Of a stretch of 64,000 nt of DNA, positions 15,098 to 23,441 are shown in pieces; within the stretch, counting starts at the first letter, position 1, and every line of letters begins with the position of its first letter. Position numbers and translations under genes: made by a program. The DNA is from Ralstonia sp. UBA689 (GTDB lineage Bacteria > Pseudomonadota > Gammaproteobacteria > Burkholderiales > Burkholderiaceae): assembly GCF_002298975.1 (NCBI RefSeq), contig NZ_DBMV01000021.1, forward strand, positions 310,001-374,000, in the 5' to 3' direction. The notes under the pieces were generated by a model. That model had not been told where the DNA came from. It saw nothing but the letters and a program-made list of their open reading frames with translations, and did not search any database.

Positions 15098-16819
15098 CTA
15101 CAGCACGTCCGACGCGTGATCGGCCAGTCGCGAGCGCTCGCCGCGTGCCAGCGTGATGTGACCGCTGTGGCTCCAGCCCTTGAAGCGATCCACCACGTAG
15201 GTCAGGCCCGACGACCCTTCCGTCAGGTACGGCGTGTCGATCTGTGCGATGTTCCCCAGGCACACGATCTTGGTGCCCGGGCCCGCGCGCGTGACCAGCG
15301 TCTTCATCTGTTTGGGCGTGAGGTTCTGCGCCTCGTCGATGATCAGGAACTTGTTGACGAAGGTGCGGCCGCGCATGAAGTTCATGCTCTTGACCTTGAT
15401 GCGCGAGCGGATCAGCTCTTGCGTGGCCGCGCGGCCCCATTCGCCCGCGTTGTCGTCGGACTTTTGCAGGACTTCTAGGTTGTCGTCGAAGGCGCCCATC
15501 CACGGCTGCATCTTTTCTTCTTCCGTACCGGGCAGGAAGCCGATGTCTTCACCCACGGGCACGGTGGCACGCGTGATGATGATCTCGTTGTAGAGCTTCT
15601 GGTCCAGCACCTGTTCCAGACCAGCAGCGAGCGCCAGCAGCGTCTTGCCCGTGCCGGCCTGGCCGAGCAGCGAGACGAAATCCACCTCGGGATGCATCAG
15701 CAGGTTCAGCGCGAAGTTCTGCTCGCGGTTGCGCGCGGTCACGCCCCAGACGTTGTTCTTCTGGTGCGTGAAGTCCTTGAGCGTCTGCAGCACGGCAGTC
15801 TTGCCGTTGAGTTCCTTGACCTGCGCATACAGCGGCAGGCTGCCGTCGTTCGGCTCCAGGAAGACGAACTGGTTGACCAGGAACGAGGGCACCAGCGGGC
15901 CCGACAGGCGGTAGAACGTCGTGCCCGTCTTCGGGTCTTGCCAGCTCTCGATGTTCTTGCCGTGCTTCTGCCAGAAATCGACGGGCAGGGCCATCACACC
16001 GCTGTAGAGCAGGTCGGTGTCTTCCAGTACGCGGTCGTTGAAGTAGTCTTCGGCGGGCAGACCCAGGGCGCGCGCCTTGATCCGCATGTTGATGTCTTTC
16101 GACACCAGCACGACATGCCGATCCGGCCGCTGCTGCTGAAGCGCGGACACCACACCCAGGATCTGGTTATCGGCCTTGCCCTGCGGCAGGCCATCGGGCA
16201 GTTTGATGTCGTTCAGGCGGGTCTGGAAGAACAGATGCCCCTGCGCATCGCGATTGCCGAGTTTGGAGAGCGGCAGACCGTCGTCCATCGTGCCTTCGGT
16301 GCCGGCGACAAGCTGGTCGAGCGTGCGGCTGACCGTACGGGCATTGCGCGCGACTTCGCTCATGCCCTTCTTGTGGTTGTCCAGCTCCTCCAGCGTCATC
16401 ATCGGCAGATAGACATCGTGCTCTTCGAAGCGGAAGAGCGACGACGGGTCATGCATCAGCACGTTGGTGTCGAGCACGAACAGCTTGGTCGGACCGTCGT
16501 CACGACGAAGACGGCGGCGGGCGGCGGTTTCAGTGGATTTGCCGGTGGCACTCACCTTGTCGACCGCCTTGGCGAGAATGCCGGCGTGTTCGCGTGCTTC
16601 GCCTTTCGCCGTGGGAGAAGCCTCGCCCGATCGGGCACGGGGGGCCGCGCTGCGTTTGGGTTGTGCACGGCCGGTTTCAGACAGCGCCTCGCGTTCGAGC
16701 GCGGGCACCGGTTTTCGAGGTTCCTGACCCGCCTTGGGCTTTCCGGCTTTGCCGAAAGGCTTGAATTCAGCCGGGTCTAGCAACTGGGCTGGCTGGGTGG
16801 GCATGGTCGGCAGCGGCAT
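15098..16819 (-). CDS. PIN-PhoH fusion ATPase/ribonuclease (PhoH2 type)
   Basis: This 573-residue protein joins an N-terminal PIN ribonuclease domain (KLFVLDTNVLMHDPSSLF near residue 120, then LPMMTLEELDNHKKG) to a C-terminal PhoH ATPase. The ATPase has Walker A GQAGTGKTLLALAAG and Walker B FLIIDEAQNLTPKQMK. Such PhoH2 proteins are RNA-processing ATPases. A basic, low-complexity stretch of about 100 residues precedes the PIN domain. The ATG at 16819 has AGAGAGG upstream; a GTG at 16858 has no ribosome site. It sits alone after a long leader. Confidence 0.93.
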   Translation of the reverse strand: MPLPTMPTQPAQLLDPAEFKPFGKAGKPKAGQEPRKPVPALEREALSETGRAQPKRSAAPRARSGEASPTAKGEAREHAGILAKAVDKVSATGKSTETAARRRLRRDDGPTKLFVLDTNVLMHDPSSLFRFEEHDVYLPMMTLEELDNHKKGMSEVARNARTVSRTLDQLVAGTEGTMDDGLPLSKLGNRDAQGHLFFQTRLNDIKLPDGLPQGKADNQILGVVSALQQQRPDRHVVLVSKDINMRIKARALGLPAEDYFNDRVLEDTDLLYSGVMALPVDFWQKHGKNIESWQDPKTGTTFYRLSGPLVPSFLVNQFVFLEPNDGSLPLYAQVKELNGKTAVLQTLKDFTHQKNNVWGVTARNREQNFALNLLMHPEVDFVSLLGQAGTGKTLLALAAGLEQVLDQKLYNEIIITRATVPVGEDIGFLPGTEEEKMQPWMGAFDDNLEVLQKSDDNAGEWGRAATQELIRSRIKVKSMNFMRGRTFVNKFLIIDEAQNLTPKQMKTLVTRAGPGTKIVCLGNIAQIDTPYLTEGSSGLTYVVDRFKGWSHSGHITLARGERSRLADHASDVL

Positions 16820-16945
16820 GCTTCGATTACCTCTCTGGAGGAAACAACGACAAAACACCGCCCGCGCTGGTGGCGAGGCGATGCTGGTGGAAAACAGCGG
16901 GGGCGGCAGGGGGGGCCGGAAAAGCGCGGCCGAACGATGGCCACA

Positions 16946-16981
16946 AAAAAGCCGCCATGACCTTCGAGAGGTGGGGCGGCC
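16946..16981 (-). terminator. terminator-like hairpin in the phoH leader
   Basis: GCCGCC (minus strand, 16981-16976) pairs with GGCGGC (16957-16952), an inner ACCT/AGGT stem closes the loop, and six Ts follow. It would end a transcript of about 190 nt begun near 17137, or act as an attenuator for the gene downstream. Confidence 0.6.
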
Positions 16982-17143
16982 TGGGGGAACGCCACGACAA
17001 GCTGCACGATTCGGACGTTCTGCCCAGCCTATTCGCCGGGGAAAATGCCCAAATAAGCGCCGATACGGTATCAGGCCAACTTGGCCGCCGGTACCGTCGT
17101 GGGCAGTCGGAATGGCATCCGGATTTCGTACTCATCGGTTCCG

Positions 17144-17187
17144 ACTGTATCGGAAGCTTTTGTGATTTGCAATCTGTCACATGTGAC
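17144..17187 (-). promoter_or_regulatory. candidate promoter with upstream palindrome
   Basis: TTGCAA, 17 bases and TACAGT on the minus strand, with GTCACATGTGAC directly upstream of the -35 element. The palindrome recalls CRP/FNR-type half-sites, but the regulator is unknown. Confidence 0.45.
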
Positions 17188-17283
17188 GTGTGCTGTCGCG
17201 CTGGCCGGTTACAACATGCGGCGTGAAACTGGCACAAGGCCGCGCGCCGGCGTGTCCTGCACGGTGCTTTCGTGCACGATTGG

Positions 17284-17748
17284 TTACAGCGCTCGCACCG
17301 CTGTCAGGACATCATCCACATGGTTGGGCACCTTCACGCCACGCCATTCCTTGCGCAGCACGCCCTTGCTGTCGATCAGGAAGGTGCTGCGCTCGATGCC
17401 GCGCACGTCCTTGCCGTACATCTTCTTCATCTTGATGGTGTCGAAGAGGTGGCAGACGGCTTCATCAGCGTCGGAGATCAGCTCGAACGGCATTTCCAGC
17501 TTGGCCTTGAAGTTTTCGTGCGATTTCAGGCTGTCACGCGAGATGCCGAACACGACGGCGCCGGCGGCTTCAAAGGCGTCGTACTGGTCGCGGAAGTTCA
17601 TGGCCTCGGTTGTGCAGCCGGGCGTGTTGTCCTTCGGATAGAAATACAGCACGACGATCTTGCCGCGCTGCGCAGCCGGCGAGAACGTGACGCCGCTGGT
17701 GGCCGGCGCGGAGAAATCAGGAAGAGGCTTGTCGAGAGAGACGGGCAT
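17284..17748 (-). CDS. bcp: thioredoxin-dependent peroxiredoxin (Bcp/PrxQ type)
   Basis: This 154-residue protein reduces hydroperoxides with thioredoxin. The peroxidatic Cys lies in NTPGCTTEAMNFRD. The resolving Cys found five residues later in E. coli Bcp is replaced by Met. One other Cys lies in EAVCHLF, so this is either a 1-Cys type or uses the distant Cys. The ATG at 17748 aligns with family starts. It follows arnD by 94 bases on the same strand and may be read through from the arn operon. Confidence 0.93.
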   Translation of the reverse strand: MPVSLDKPLPDFSAPATSGVTFSPAAQRGKIVVLYFYPKDNTPGCTTEAMNFRDQYDAFEAAGAVVFGISRDSLKSHENFKAKLEMPFELISDADEAVCHLFDTIKMKKMYGKDVRGIERSTFLIDSKGVLRKEWRGVKVPNHVDDVLTAVRAL

Positions 17749-17842
17749 GGTGAAGTTCCGGAAAACCGCGGGGAGAGACGGGGAACGCTTGAACGGGCAA
17801 AACGGGAAGCGCATCGCCCGCTGTATAGCCGGCGATCGTGGA

Positions 17843-18736
17843 TCAGGCCGGCTGAACAATCAGGCTGCCGCTGCGCCCGGCAACTTCGCCCCATGTGACG
17901 GGCTGCACGGGCAGTGTGCTGCGGTCGAGTGTCGCGTAGTAATCGCCCATCGACGCCAGCCGATGGCCCTGCGCGCGCCACCCTCGCAGCAACTCGCGGA
18001 AGATCGGGGCGAGTTTCTGCCCTTCAAGCTCCGCGTGCAAGGTAAATACCTGGTCGCGATCGGATTCGGTCATCTTCAGGATATGTCGGGCGACGGTTTC
18101 CGTCGTCAGATCATCCACGCCGATGAGTTCGTCCAATGTCGGCAGCGTAGTCGGCAATTGCACGTGGTTCAGTGCCTGGCCGTCGACGCTCGGGATATAC
18201 GGATGCGTGCCGCGGCCATCGGAGGCGTAGGCCATACCCCAGGCATCGATCTGGCGGAAGGCGTGGTCGTTCATCTGCCAGCCGGCGGCACCGTGTGTAA
18301 CGGGCGCATGGCCGAAGATCTCGGTAAAGCGTTTGTGTGAGGCACCCATCTGGCGGGACGTCCAGGCAGCGTCACGCTGGCGGACATTGTCCTGCCAGAG
18401 CACGTGGTCCCACGTGTGGATGCCGGTCTCGAAGCCCGCCTCGGCAATCGCTCGCATTTCGGCGGCGGCCTTGCGACCAATGTCGGGGGCGGGCAGCAGC
18501 ACGCCGTACATCAGCGTGCGCAGGCCGTAGTGCTCGACCACGGACGTGCGTGAAACCTTCTTCAGGAAGCCTGGGCGGAATGCCCGGCGCAGCGCCCAGC
18601 CGGTGTGATCCGGGCCGAGGCTGAAGAGGAAGGTCGCGCCCGCCTCGTGCTCGCGCAGCATGCGCGCGAGGTTGGGCACGCCTTCGCGGGTGCCGCGCAG
18701 GGTGTCGACGTCGATCTTGAGGACGATGAGAGCCAT
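17843..18736 (-). CDS. arnD: ArnD, deformylase of undecaprenyl-phosphate-Ara4FN
   Basis: This 297-residue polysaccharide-deacetylase-fold protein starts with KIDVDTLRGTREGVP and has HTWDHVLWQDN, both diagnostic of ArnD. It removes the formyl group from undecaprenyl-phosphate-Ara4FN on the inner face of the membrane to make the donor used by ArnT. Length matches the E. coli enzyme. It lies 23 bases after the arnA dehydrogenase gene in the arn operon. Confidence 0.95.
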   Translation of the reverse strand: MALIVLKIDVDTLRGTREGVPNLARMLREHEAGATFLFSLGPDHTGWALRRAFRPGFLKKVSRTSVVEHYGLRTLMYGVLLPAPDIGRKAAAEMRAIAEAGFETGIHTWDHVLWQDNVRQRDAAWTSRQMGASHKRFTEIFGHAPVTHGAAGWQMNDHAFRQIDAWGMAYASDGRGTHPYIPSVDGQALNHVQLPTTLPTLDELIGVDDLTTETVARHILKMTESDRDQVFTLHAELEGQKLAPIFRELLRGWRAQGHRLASMGDYYATLDRSTLPVQPVTWGEVAGRSGSLIVQPA

Positions 18737-18759
18737 GAACCTGCGCGGGGTGTTGCTTC

Positions 18760-19821
18760 TTACTTGTTGTTGCCGTTGCCTTCTTCGACCAGACTGCGGG
18801 CGTCAGCCACGTGCGTGCGGTACGCTTCGAAGATCTTCGCCAGCGCATCCTTCATCACGGTGGTCGGGGCCCAGCCGAGTTCTTCCATGGTGTTGGCGAT
18901 CTTCGGCACGCGGTTCTGCACGTCCTGGTAGCCGTTGCCGTAGTAGGCACCCGAAGTGGTTTCCACCAGCTTGACCTGCTTGGCGCTGTCCTTGTACTCG
19001 TCAATGTTCGCGGCCAACTCGAGCATCATGTTGGCCAGCTCGCGCACCGAGTAGTTGTTCGACGGGTTGCCGATGTTGTAGATCTTGCCCGTGGCCACGC
19101 CATCCTTGTTGGCGATGATGCGTACCAGCGCATCGATGCCGTCATCGATATACGTGAAGGCGCGCTTCTGGTTGCCGCCGTCCACGAGCTGGATATTCTC
19201 GCCGCGCACGATGTGGCCGAGGAACTGCGTCACAACGCGCGACGAGCCTTCCTTCGGGGTGTAGATCGAGTCCAGGCCCGGGCCGATCCAGTTGAACGGG
19301 CGGAACAGCGTGAAGTTCAGGCCTTCCATGCCGTAGCCCCAGATCACGCGGTCCATCAGTTGCTTGGAGCACGCGTAAATCCAGCGCGGCTTGTTGATCG
19401 GGCCGTACACCAGCGGCGAGGCTTCGGGGTCGAATTCGGAGTCGCCGCACATGCCGTAGACCTCGGAGGTCGACGGGAAGACCAGGTGCTTGCCGTACTT
19501 GGCAGCCGAGCGGACGATCGGCAGGTTGGCTTCGAAGTCCAGCTCGAACACGCGCAGTGGAGCCTTGACGTAGGTCGACGGCGTAGCGATGGCCACCAGC
19601 GGGAGGATCACGTCGCACTTGCGCACGTGGTATTCCACCCACTCCTTGTTGATGGTGATGTCGCCTTCGAAGAAGTGCATGCGCGGGTGGTTGACCAGGT
19701 CGCCCAGGCGCTCGGTCTGCATGTCCATGCCGTAGACCTCCCAGTCGGTGGTCTCCAGGATGCGCTTGGACAGGTGGTGGCCGATAAAGCCGTTGACGCC
19801 GAGGATCAGTACTTTTTTCAT
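18760..19821 (-). CDS. arnA: ArnA dehydrogenase part: UDP-glucuronate decarboxylase, stand-alone
   Basis: This 353-residue short-chain dehydrogenase starts MKKVLILGVNGFIGHHLSKR (NAD-binding GxxGxxG). It has the Ser-Glu pair in PSTSEVYGMC, the YACSK catalytic motif and RPFNWIGPGLDSI. It matches the C-terminal half of E. coli ArnA, which oxidises and decarboxylates UDP-glucuronate to UDP-Ara4O. Here it is a separate gene, 16 bases after the formyltransferase gene, so the bifunctional protein is split. Confidence 0.93.
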   Translation of the reverse strand: MKKVLILGVNGFIGHHLSKRILETTDWEVYGMDMQTERLGDLVNHPRMHFFEGDITINKEWVEYHVRKCDVILPLVAIATPSTYVKAPLRVFELDFEANLPIVRSAAKYGKHLVFPSTSEVYGMCGDSEFDPEASPLVYGPINKPRWIYACSKQLMDRVIWGYGMEGLNFTLFRPFNWIGPGLDSIYTPKEGSSRVVTQFLGHIVRGENIQLVDGGNQKRAFTYIDDGIDALVRIIANKDGVATGKIYNIGNPSNNYSVRELANMMLELAANIDEYKDSAKQVKLVETTSGAYYGNGYQDVQNRVPKIANTMEELGWAPTTVMKDALAKIFEAYRTHVADARSLVEEGNGNNK

Positions 19822-19837
19822 GAAGGCAAATTCAAAA

Positions 19838-20764
19838 TCAGGAGAGGGCGAGCTGCTGCGCGGTCACGACGGACGTGCTGGATGCATGACCTGCAGCCTG
19901 GGGCTCGACGCGCCAGAGCTCGTGGATGGCGATGGCTCCCCCATCGCCGCACACGCCGAACATTGCATTATCCACGACGTGCAAGCCCGGCGGCAAATTC
20001 GTGAAAGTTTGTCGTGCCAGACGGGCGCGCGCGACGATGTAGCGTTCGCCGCCGGCATCCGTGAATGCTCCGGGGTAGGGCGGCGCCACGGCACGGACCA
20101 GGTTGTAGACCTGCTGAGCCGGCTTGGACCAGTCGATGCGGCCGTCTTCGGGCTTGCGGCCGCCGAAGTAGCTGCCGTTGGCGAGCACATTTGGGTGTTG
20201 AGGAATCTGCCCGGTGATCATTGCGGGCAGTGCGCGCCACAACGTCTGCTCGGCTGCGACAGTGGCCTTTTCGAACACTTCGTGCGCGGTGTCGTCCGGC
20301 AGGATCGGCACGATGGTCTGGTCGACAATGTAGCCGGCATCCGGCTTCTCGACCATTTCGTGCAGGGTGGCGCCGGTTTCGGTCTCGCCGTGCAGGACGG
20401 CCCAGTTGATCGGCACGCGACCGCGATATTTCGGCAGCAAGGAGCCGTGCATGTTGAACGCGCCAAACTTGGCGAGGCTCAACAGCGTCATCGGGATCAT
20501 GTGCCGGTAGTAGAACGAAAAGATGAAATCCGGCGCGATGTCTGCGATGCGCGCATGCAGGTCTTCACCCTTCGCGTCTTCCGGCGTGATGAAGGGGATG
20601 CCCAATTCCTGTGCGGTGGCGCGCACGCTGCCGAACCAGATGTTCTCGGCGGCGTTGTCTTCGTGCGTGACAACCAATTCGACCTGAATGCCGCGCGCTG
20701 CGAGCACGCGCAGGCAGCGCACGCCGACGTTGTGGTACGCAAAAACGACGGCGCGGCGCGTCAT
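19838..20764 (-). CDS. arnA: ArnA formyltransferase part: UDP-L-Ara4N formyltransferase, stand-alone
   Basis: This 308-residue protein corresponds to the N-terminal half of ArnA. The catalytic Asn and His are in FNMHGSLLPKYRGRVPINW and the Asp in EKPDAG. It formylates UDP-Ara4N with N10-formyltetrahydrofolate. Its start overlaps the end of arnC by four bases. The C-terminal 60 residues form the usual Fmt C-terminal barrel region. Confidence 0.93.
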   Translation of the reverse strand: MTRRAVVFAYHNVGVRCLRVLAARGIQVELVVTHEDNAAENIWFGSVRATAQELGIPFITPEDAKGEDLHARIADIAPDFIFSFYYRHMIPMTLLSLAKFGAFNMHGSLLPKYRGRVPINWAVLHGETETGATLHEMVEKPDAGYIVDQTIVPILPDDTAHEVFEKATVAAEQTLWRALPAMITGQIPQHPNVLANGSYFGGRKPEDGRIDWSKPAQQVYNLVRAVAPPYPGAFTDAGGERYIVARARLARQTFTNLPPGLHVVDNAMFGVCGDGGAIAIHELWRVEPQAAGHASSTSVVTAQQLALS

Positions 20765-21756
20765 GCAACACCCCGCTGTTGATTGGTTTTCAGGTCAGCC
20801 GGGCCGGCCTCGTGCAGGTTGGGTGTGTCTTCCAGCACGCCCTGCACCAGATAGCGGGGACGCTCGCGCACCTGCTGGTAGATGCGGCCGATGTACTCGC
20901 CCAAGAGGCCGATGCCGAACAGCAGCACGCCCATCAGGAAGAACGTGATGGCGAACAGCGTGAACACGCCCTGGACTTCGGCGCCCAGAACAAAGCGGCG
21001 TACCACGAGCAGGATAAACAGCACCGCCGAGGCAAACGACAGCAGCATGCCGATTGCCGAGAACCACTGCAGCGGCACCACCGAGAAGCCCGTCACCAGG
21101 TCGAAGTTCAGGCGGATCAGCTTGTACAGCGAATACTTCGATTCACCCGCGAAACGTTCTTCATGATCGACCTCGATTTCGGTCGGATTCTTGCTGAACG
21201 TGTAGGCCAGCGCCGGGATGAAGGTGTTGACTTCGCGGCAGCGGTTGATGGTGTCGACGATGGTCCGGTTATAGGCGCGCAGCATGCAGCCCTGGTCGGT
21301 CATCTTGATGTGCGTGATGCGCTCGCGCAGCGAGTTCATGGCGCGCGACGCGGTGCGGCGGAACCAACTGTCCTGGCGGTTACGGCGGATGGTGCCGACG
21401 TAGTCGTAGCCTTCGTCGAGCTTTTCGACCAGGCGGCCGATTTCTTCGGGCGGGTTCTGCAGATCGGCGTCGAGCGTGATGACGCGCTCTCCGCGTGCGT
21501 GCTCGAAGCCGGCCAGGATGGCCATGTGCTGGCCGTAGTTGCCGTTGAACAGCACCACGCGCGTGCTGTCCGGGCGCGCGCGGAACTGCTCGGCCAGCAT
21601 GGCGGCAGAGCGGTCCCGGCTACCATCGTTGACGAACACAACCTCGTACGAGATGCCAAGCGCGTCGAGTGCGGGATACAGACGCGCGAACAGCGCAGCG
21701 AGCCCGTCTTCTTCGTTGTAGACAGGAATGACGACCGAGAGAGCGGGTGTCTTCAT
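20761..21756 (-). CDS. arnC: ArnC, undecaprenyl-phosphate Ara4FN transferase
   Basis: This 331-residue GT2 glycosyltransferase starts LSVVIPVYNEEDGLAALFAR and has DADLQNPPEEI with the metal-binding Asp. Two C-terminal membrane segments (IGMLLSFASAVLFILLVV and LFAITFFLMGVLLFGIGLL) anchor it. It moves Ara4FN to undecaprenyl phosphate. The ATG at 21756 overlaps the arnB stop as ATGA. Confidence 0.95.
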   Translation of the reverse strand: MKTPALSVVIPVYNEEDGLAALFARLYPALDALGISYEVVFVNDGSRDRSAAMLAEQFRARPDSTRVVLFNGNYGQHMAILAGFEHARGERVITLDADLQNPPEEIGRLVEKLDEGYDYVGTIRRNRQDSWFRRTASRAMNSLRERITHIKMTDQGCMLRAYNRTIVDTINRCREVNTFIPALAYTFSKNPTEIEVDHEERFAGESKYSLYKLIRLNFDLVTGFSVVPLQWFSAIGMLLSFASAVLFILLVVRRFVLGAEVQGVFTLFAITFFLMGVLLFGIGLLGEYIGRIYQQVRERPRYLVQGVLEDTPNLHEAGPADLKTNQQRGVA

Positions 21757-22916
21757 TGTTGGTATTGGGCGCAAAGTTGGCGGACCGCATTGACTACGCG
21801 ATCCACGTCGGAATCTTCCATGGCGACGAACATCGGCAGCGTGAGGATTGCGCGGCCGATGCGCTCGGCGACCGGGAACATGCCCGGGCCCCAGCCGAGT
21901 TCGCGATAGAGCTTGAACAGGTGGATGGGCGGATAGTGCACGCCCGCGCCGATGCCCAGCGCCTTCAGGCCCGCCATGAAGCCGGCGCGGTCGACCGTCA
22001 GGCGGTCCAGCGGCAGCACGATCTGGAACATGTGCCAGTTGGTGTGTGCAAAGTCTTCCACCGGCAGCTCGACGCCGAACGATTCGATGTCAGCCGCACG
22101 CATGGCGGCAAAGTAGCGGCGGGCCAGTGCGGCACGGCGAGCCGTAACGTTTTCCAGTTGCGCAAGTTGGCCAAGGCCGATGGCAGCGTTCACATCGGTC
22201 AGGTTGAACTTGCCGCCCACGAGGTCGACTTCCATGCCGTCGAAGCCCGTGCGCACGACACCCTGCAGGCGGTACTTTTCGGCCAGCACGGCTTCTTCGG
22301 GCGTGTTCAGCACGAGCGCGCCGCCTTCGATGGTGGTGATGTTCTTGTTGGCCTGGAAGCTGAAGCTGACCAGATCACCGATCTGGCCGATCCGCTTGTC
22401 GCCCCAGCGCGAGCCGATGGCCTGGGCGGCATCTTCCACGACGCGCAGCTTGTGGCGGCAGGCGATGTCGTACAGGCGGTCCATGTCCACCGGCAGGCCC
22501 GAGAGGTAGACCGGGATGATGGCACGCGTGCGCGGGGTGATGGCGGCCTCGACCTTGCTCAGGTCGATGTTGCGCGTGACGGGGTCGATATCAACGAAGA
22601 CTGGCTTGGCGCCGACCGTCAGTACCACGTTGGACGTGGCCACCCACGAGATCGGCGTGGTGATGACCTCGTCGCCCGGGCCGATGCCGGCGATGCGCAG
22701 CGCAACCTCCATGGTGGCCGTGCCATTGGCGAAGGTGCGCACGATGCGGCCGCCGAAGTACTCCGACAGCGCCGCCTCGAATGCGGCCACCTTGGGGCCC
22801 GAGGTGATCCAGCCCGAACGCAGCACATCGGCCACGGCGGCGATGGTCGCCTCATCGATGGTCGGGCGCACGAAGGGCAGGAACGGTTGTTCGACAGAGG
22901 CGTTGGTTTGCGTCAT
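21753..22916 (-). CDS. arnB: ArnB, UDP-Ara4O aminotransferase
   Basis: This 387-residue DegT/DnrJ/EryC1-type PLP enzyme has the PLP lysine in FSFQANKNITTIEGGA, and HYPPIHLFKLYRELG near the C-terminus. It converts UDP-Ara4O to UDP-Ara4N with glutamate as donor. The ATG at 22916 (MTQTNASVEQPFLPF) is preferred over an Arg/Ser-rich upstream extension. It is tightly coupled to arnC. Confidence 0.95.
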   Translation of the reverse strand: MTQTNASVEQPFLPFVRPTIDEATIAAVADVLRSGWITSGPKVAAFEAALSEYFGGRIVRTFANGTATMEVALRIAGIGPGDEVITTPISWVATSNVVLTVGAKPVFVDIDPVTRNIDLSKVEAAITPRTRAIIPVYLSGLPVDMDRLYDIACRHKLRVVEDAAQAIGSRWGDKRIGQIGDLVSFSFQANKNITTIEGGALVLNTPEEAVLAEKYRLQGVVRTGFDGMEVDLVGGKFNLTDVNAAIGLGQLAQLENVTARRAALARRYFAAMRAADIESFGVELPVEDFAHTNWHMFQIVLPLDRLTVDRAGFMAGLKALGIGAGVHYPPIHLFKLYRELGWGPGMFPVAERIGRAILTLPMFVAMEDSDVDRVVNAVRQLCAQYQQ

Positions 22917-22945
22917 GGCTGCAAATGAGATTGGGCGCGTGCTGC

Positions 22946-23317
22946 TCAGGAGCGGGCCAGCACGAACACACCGACAAGAATGATGGCGATACCGATCAGG
23001 CGCGGGACTGACAGCACTTCGCCAAACAGATACCACGCCAAGAAGGCATTAACCACGTAGCCTAGCGAGAGCATCGGGTACGCAATGGTCACATCCACGC
23101 GCGAGAGCCCGAGGATCCACACCACCACGGAAATCACATAGCACGACAGCCCGCCGATGATGGGCCACTGCGTTGCAAGCTTGATGCCGATCGGCACGAT
23201 GTTTTCAGCCGAAAACGCAAAGCGGCCGATGTTGTTGACGCCCGCTTTGAGCAGCAGTTGGGCGCAGGCATTGAGCATGACGCCCGTCAGGATCAGCCCG
23301 AATGTGACCAGATTCAT
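22946..23317 (-). CDS. SMR/EamA-type flippase subunit (ArnE-like)
   Basis: This 123-residue protein has four hydrophobic helices, beginning LVTFGLILTGVMLNACAQLL and ending IGIAIILVGVFVLARS. It is related to small multidrug-resistance proteins. In E. coli an ArnE-ArnF pair flips undecaprenyl-phosphate-Ara4N across the inner membrane. Only one such gene is present here, between arnT and arnB, so a homodimer or a partner elsewhere is implied. Confidence 0.82.
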   Translation of the reverse strand: MNLVTFGLILTGVMLNACAQLLLKAGVNNIGRFAFSAENIVPIGIKLATQWPIIGGLSCYVISVVVWILGLSRVDVTIAYPMLSLGYVVNAFLAWYLFGEVLSVPRLIGIAIILVGVFVLARS

Positions 23318-23441
23318 GTGTTGTTTTGTTGTTGGAGCGCTTGCAGCGATTTCCCCCAAGACGGCGCTGCAGGGGCGCATGTTACGACAATTCCTCTTGT
23401 GCGCCACTTTCGGCGCATGCGTTGGCGGCCTAAGGTGGCAC

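Larger units (their letters stand above)
16820..17283 (-). other. 464-bp leader or sRNA region upstream of the phoH-like gene
   Basis: No coding frame is convincing. On the minus strand it holds a candidate promoter (TTGCAA 17172-17167, 17-base spacer, TACAGT 17149-17144), the palindrome GTCACATGTGAC at 17187-17176 just upstream of it, and a terminator-like hairpin at 16981-16946. About 125 bases then separate this from the gene start. Confidence 0.5.

Noticed and set aside
16946..17137. 6S RNA or the signal-recognition-particle RNA
   Set aside because: The length is near 6S RNA, but no long closing stem joins the two ends and no conserved SRP loop sequence is present.
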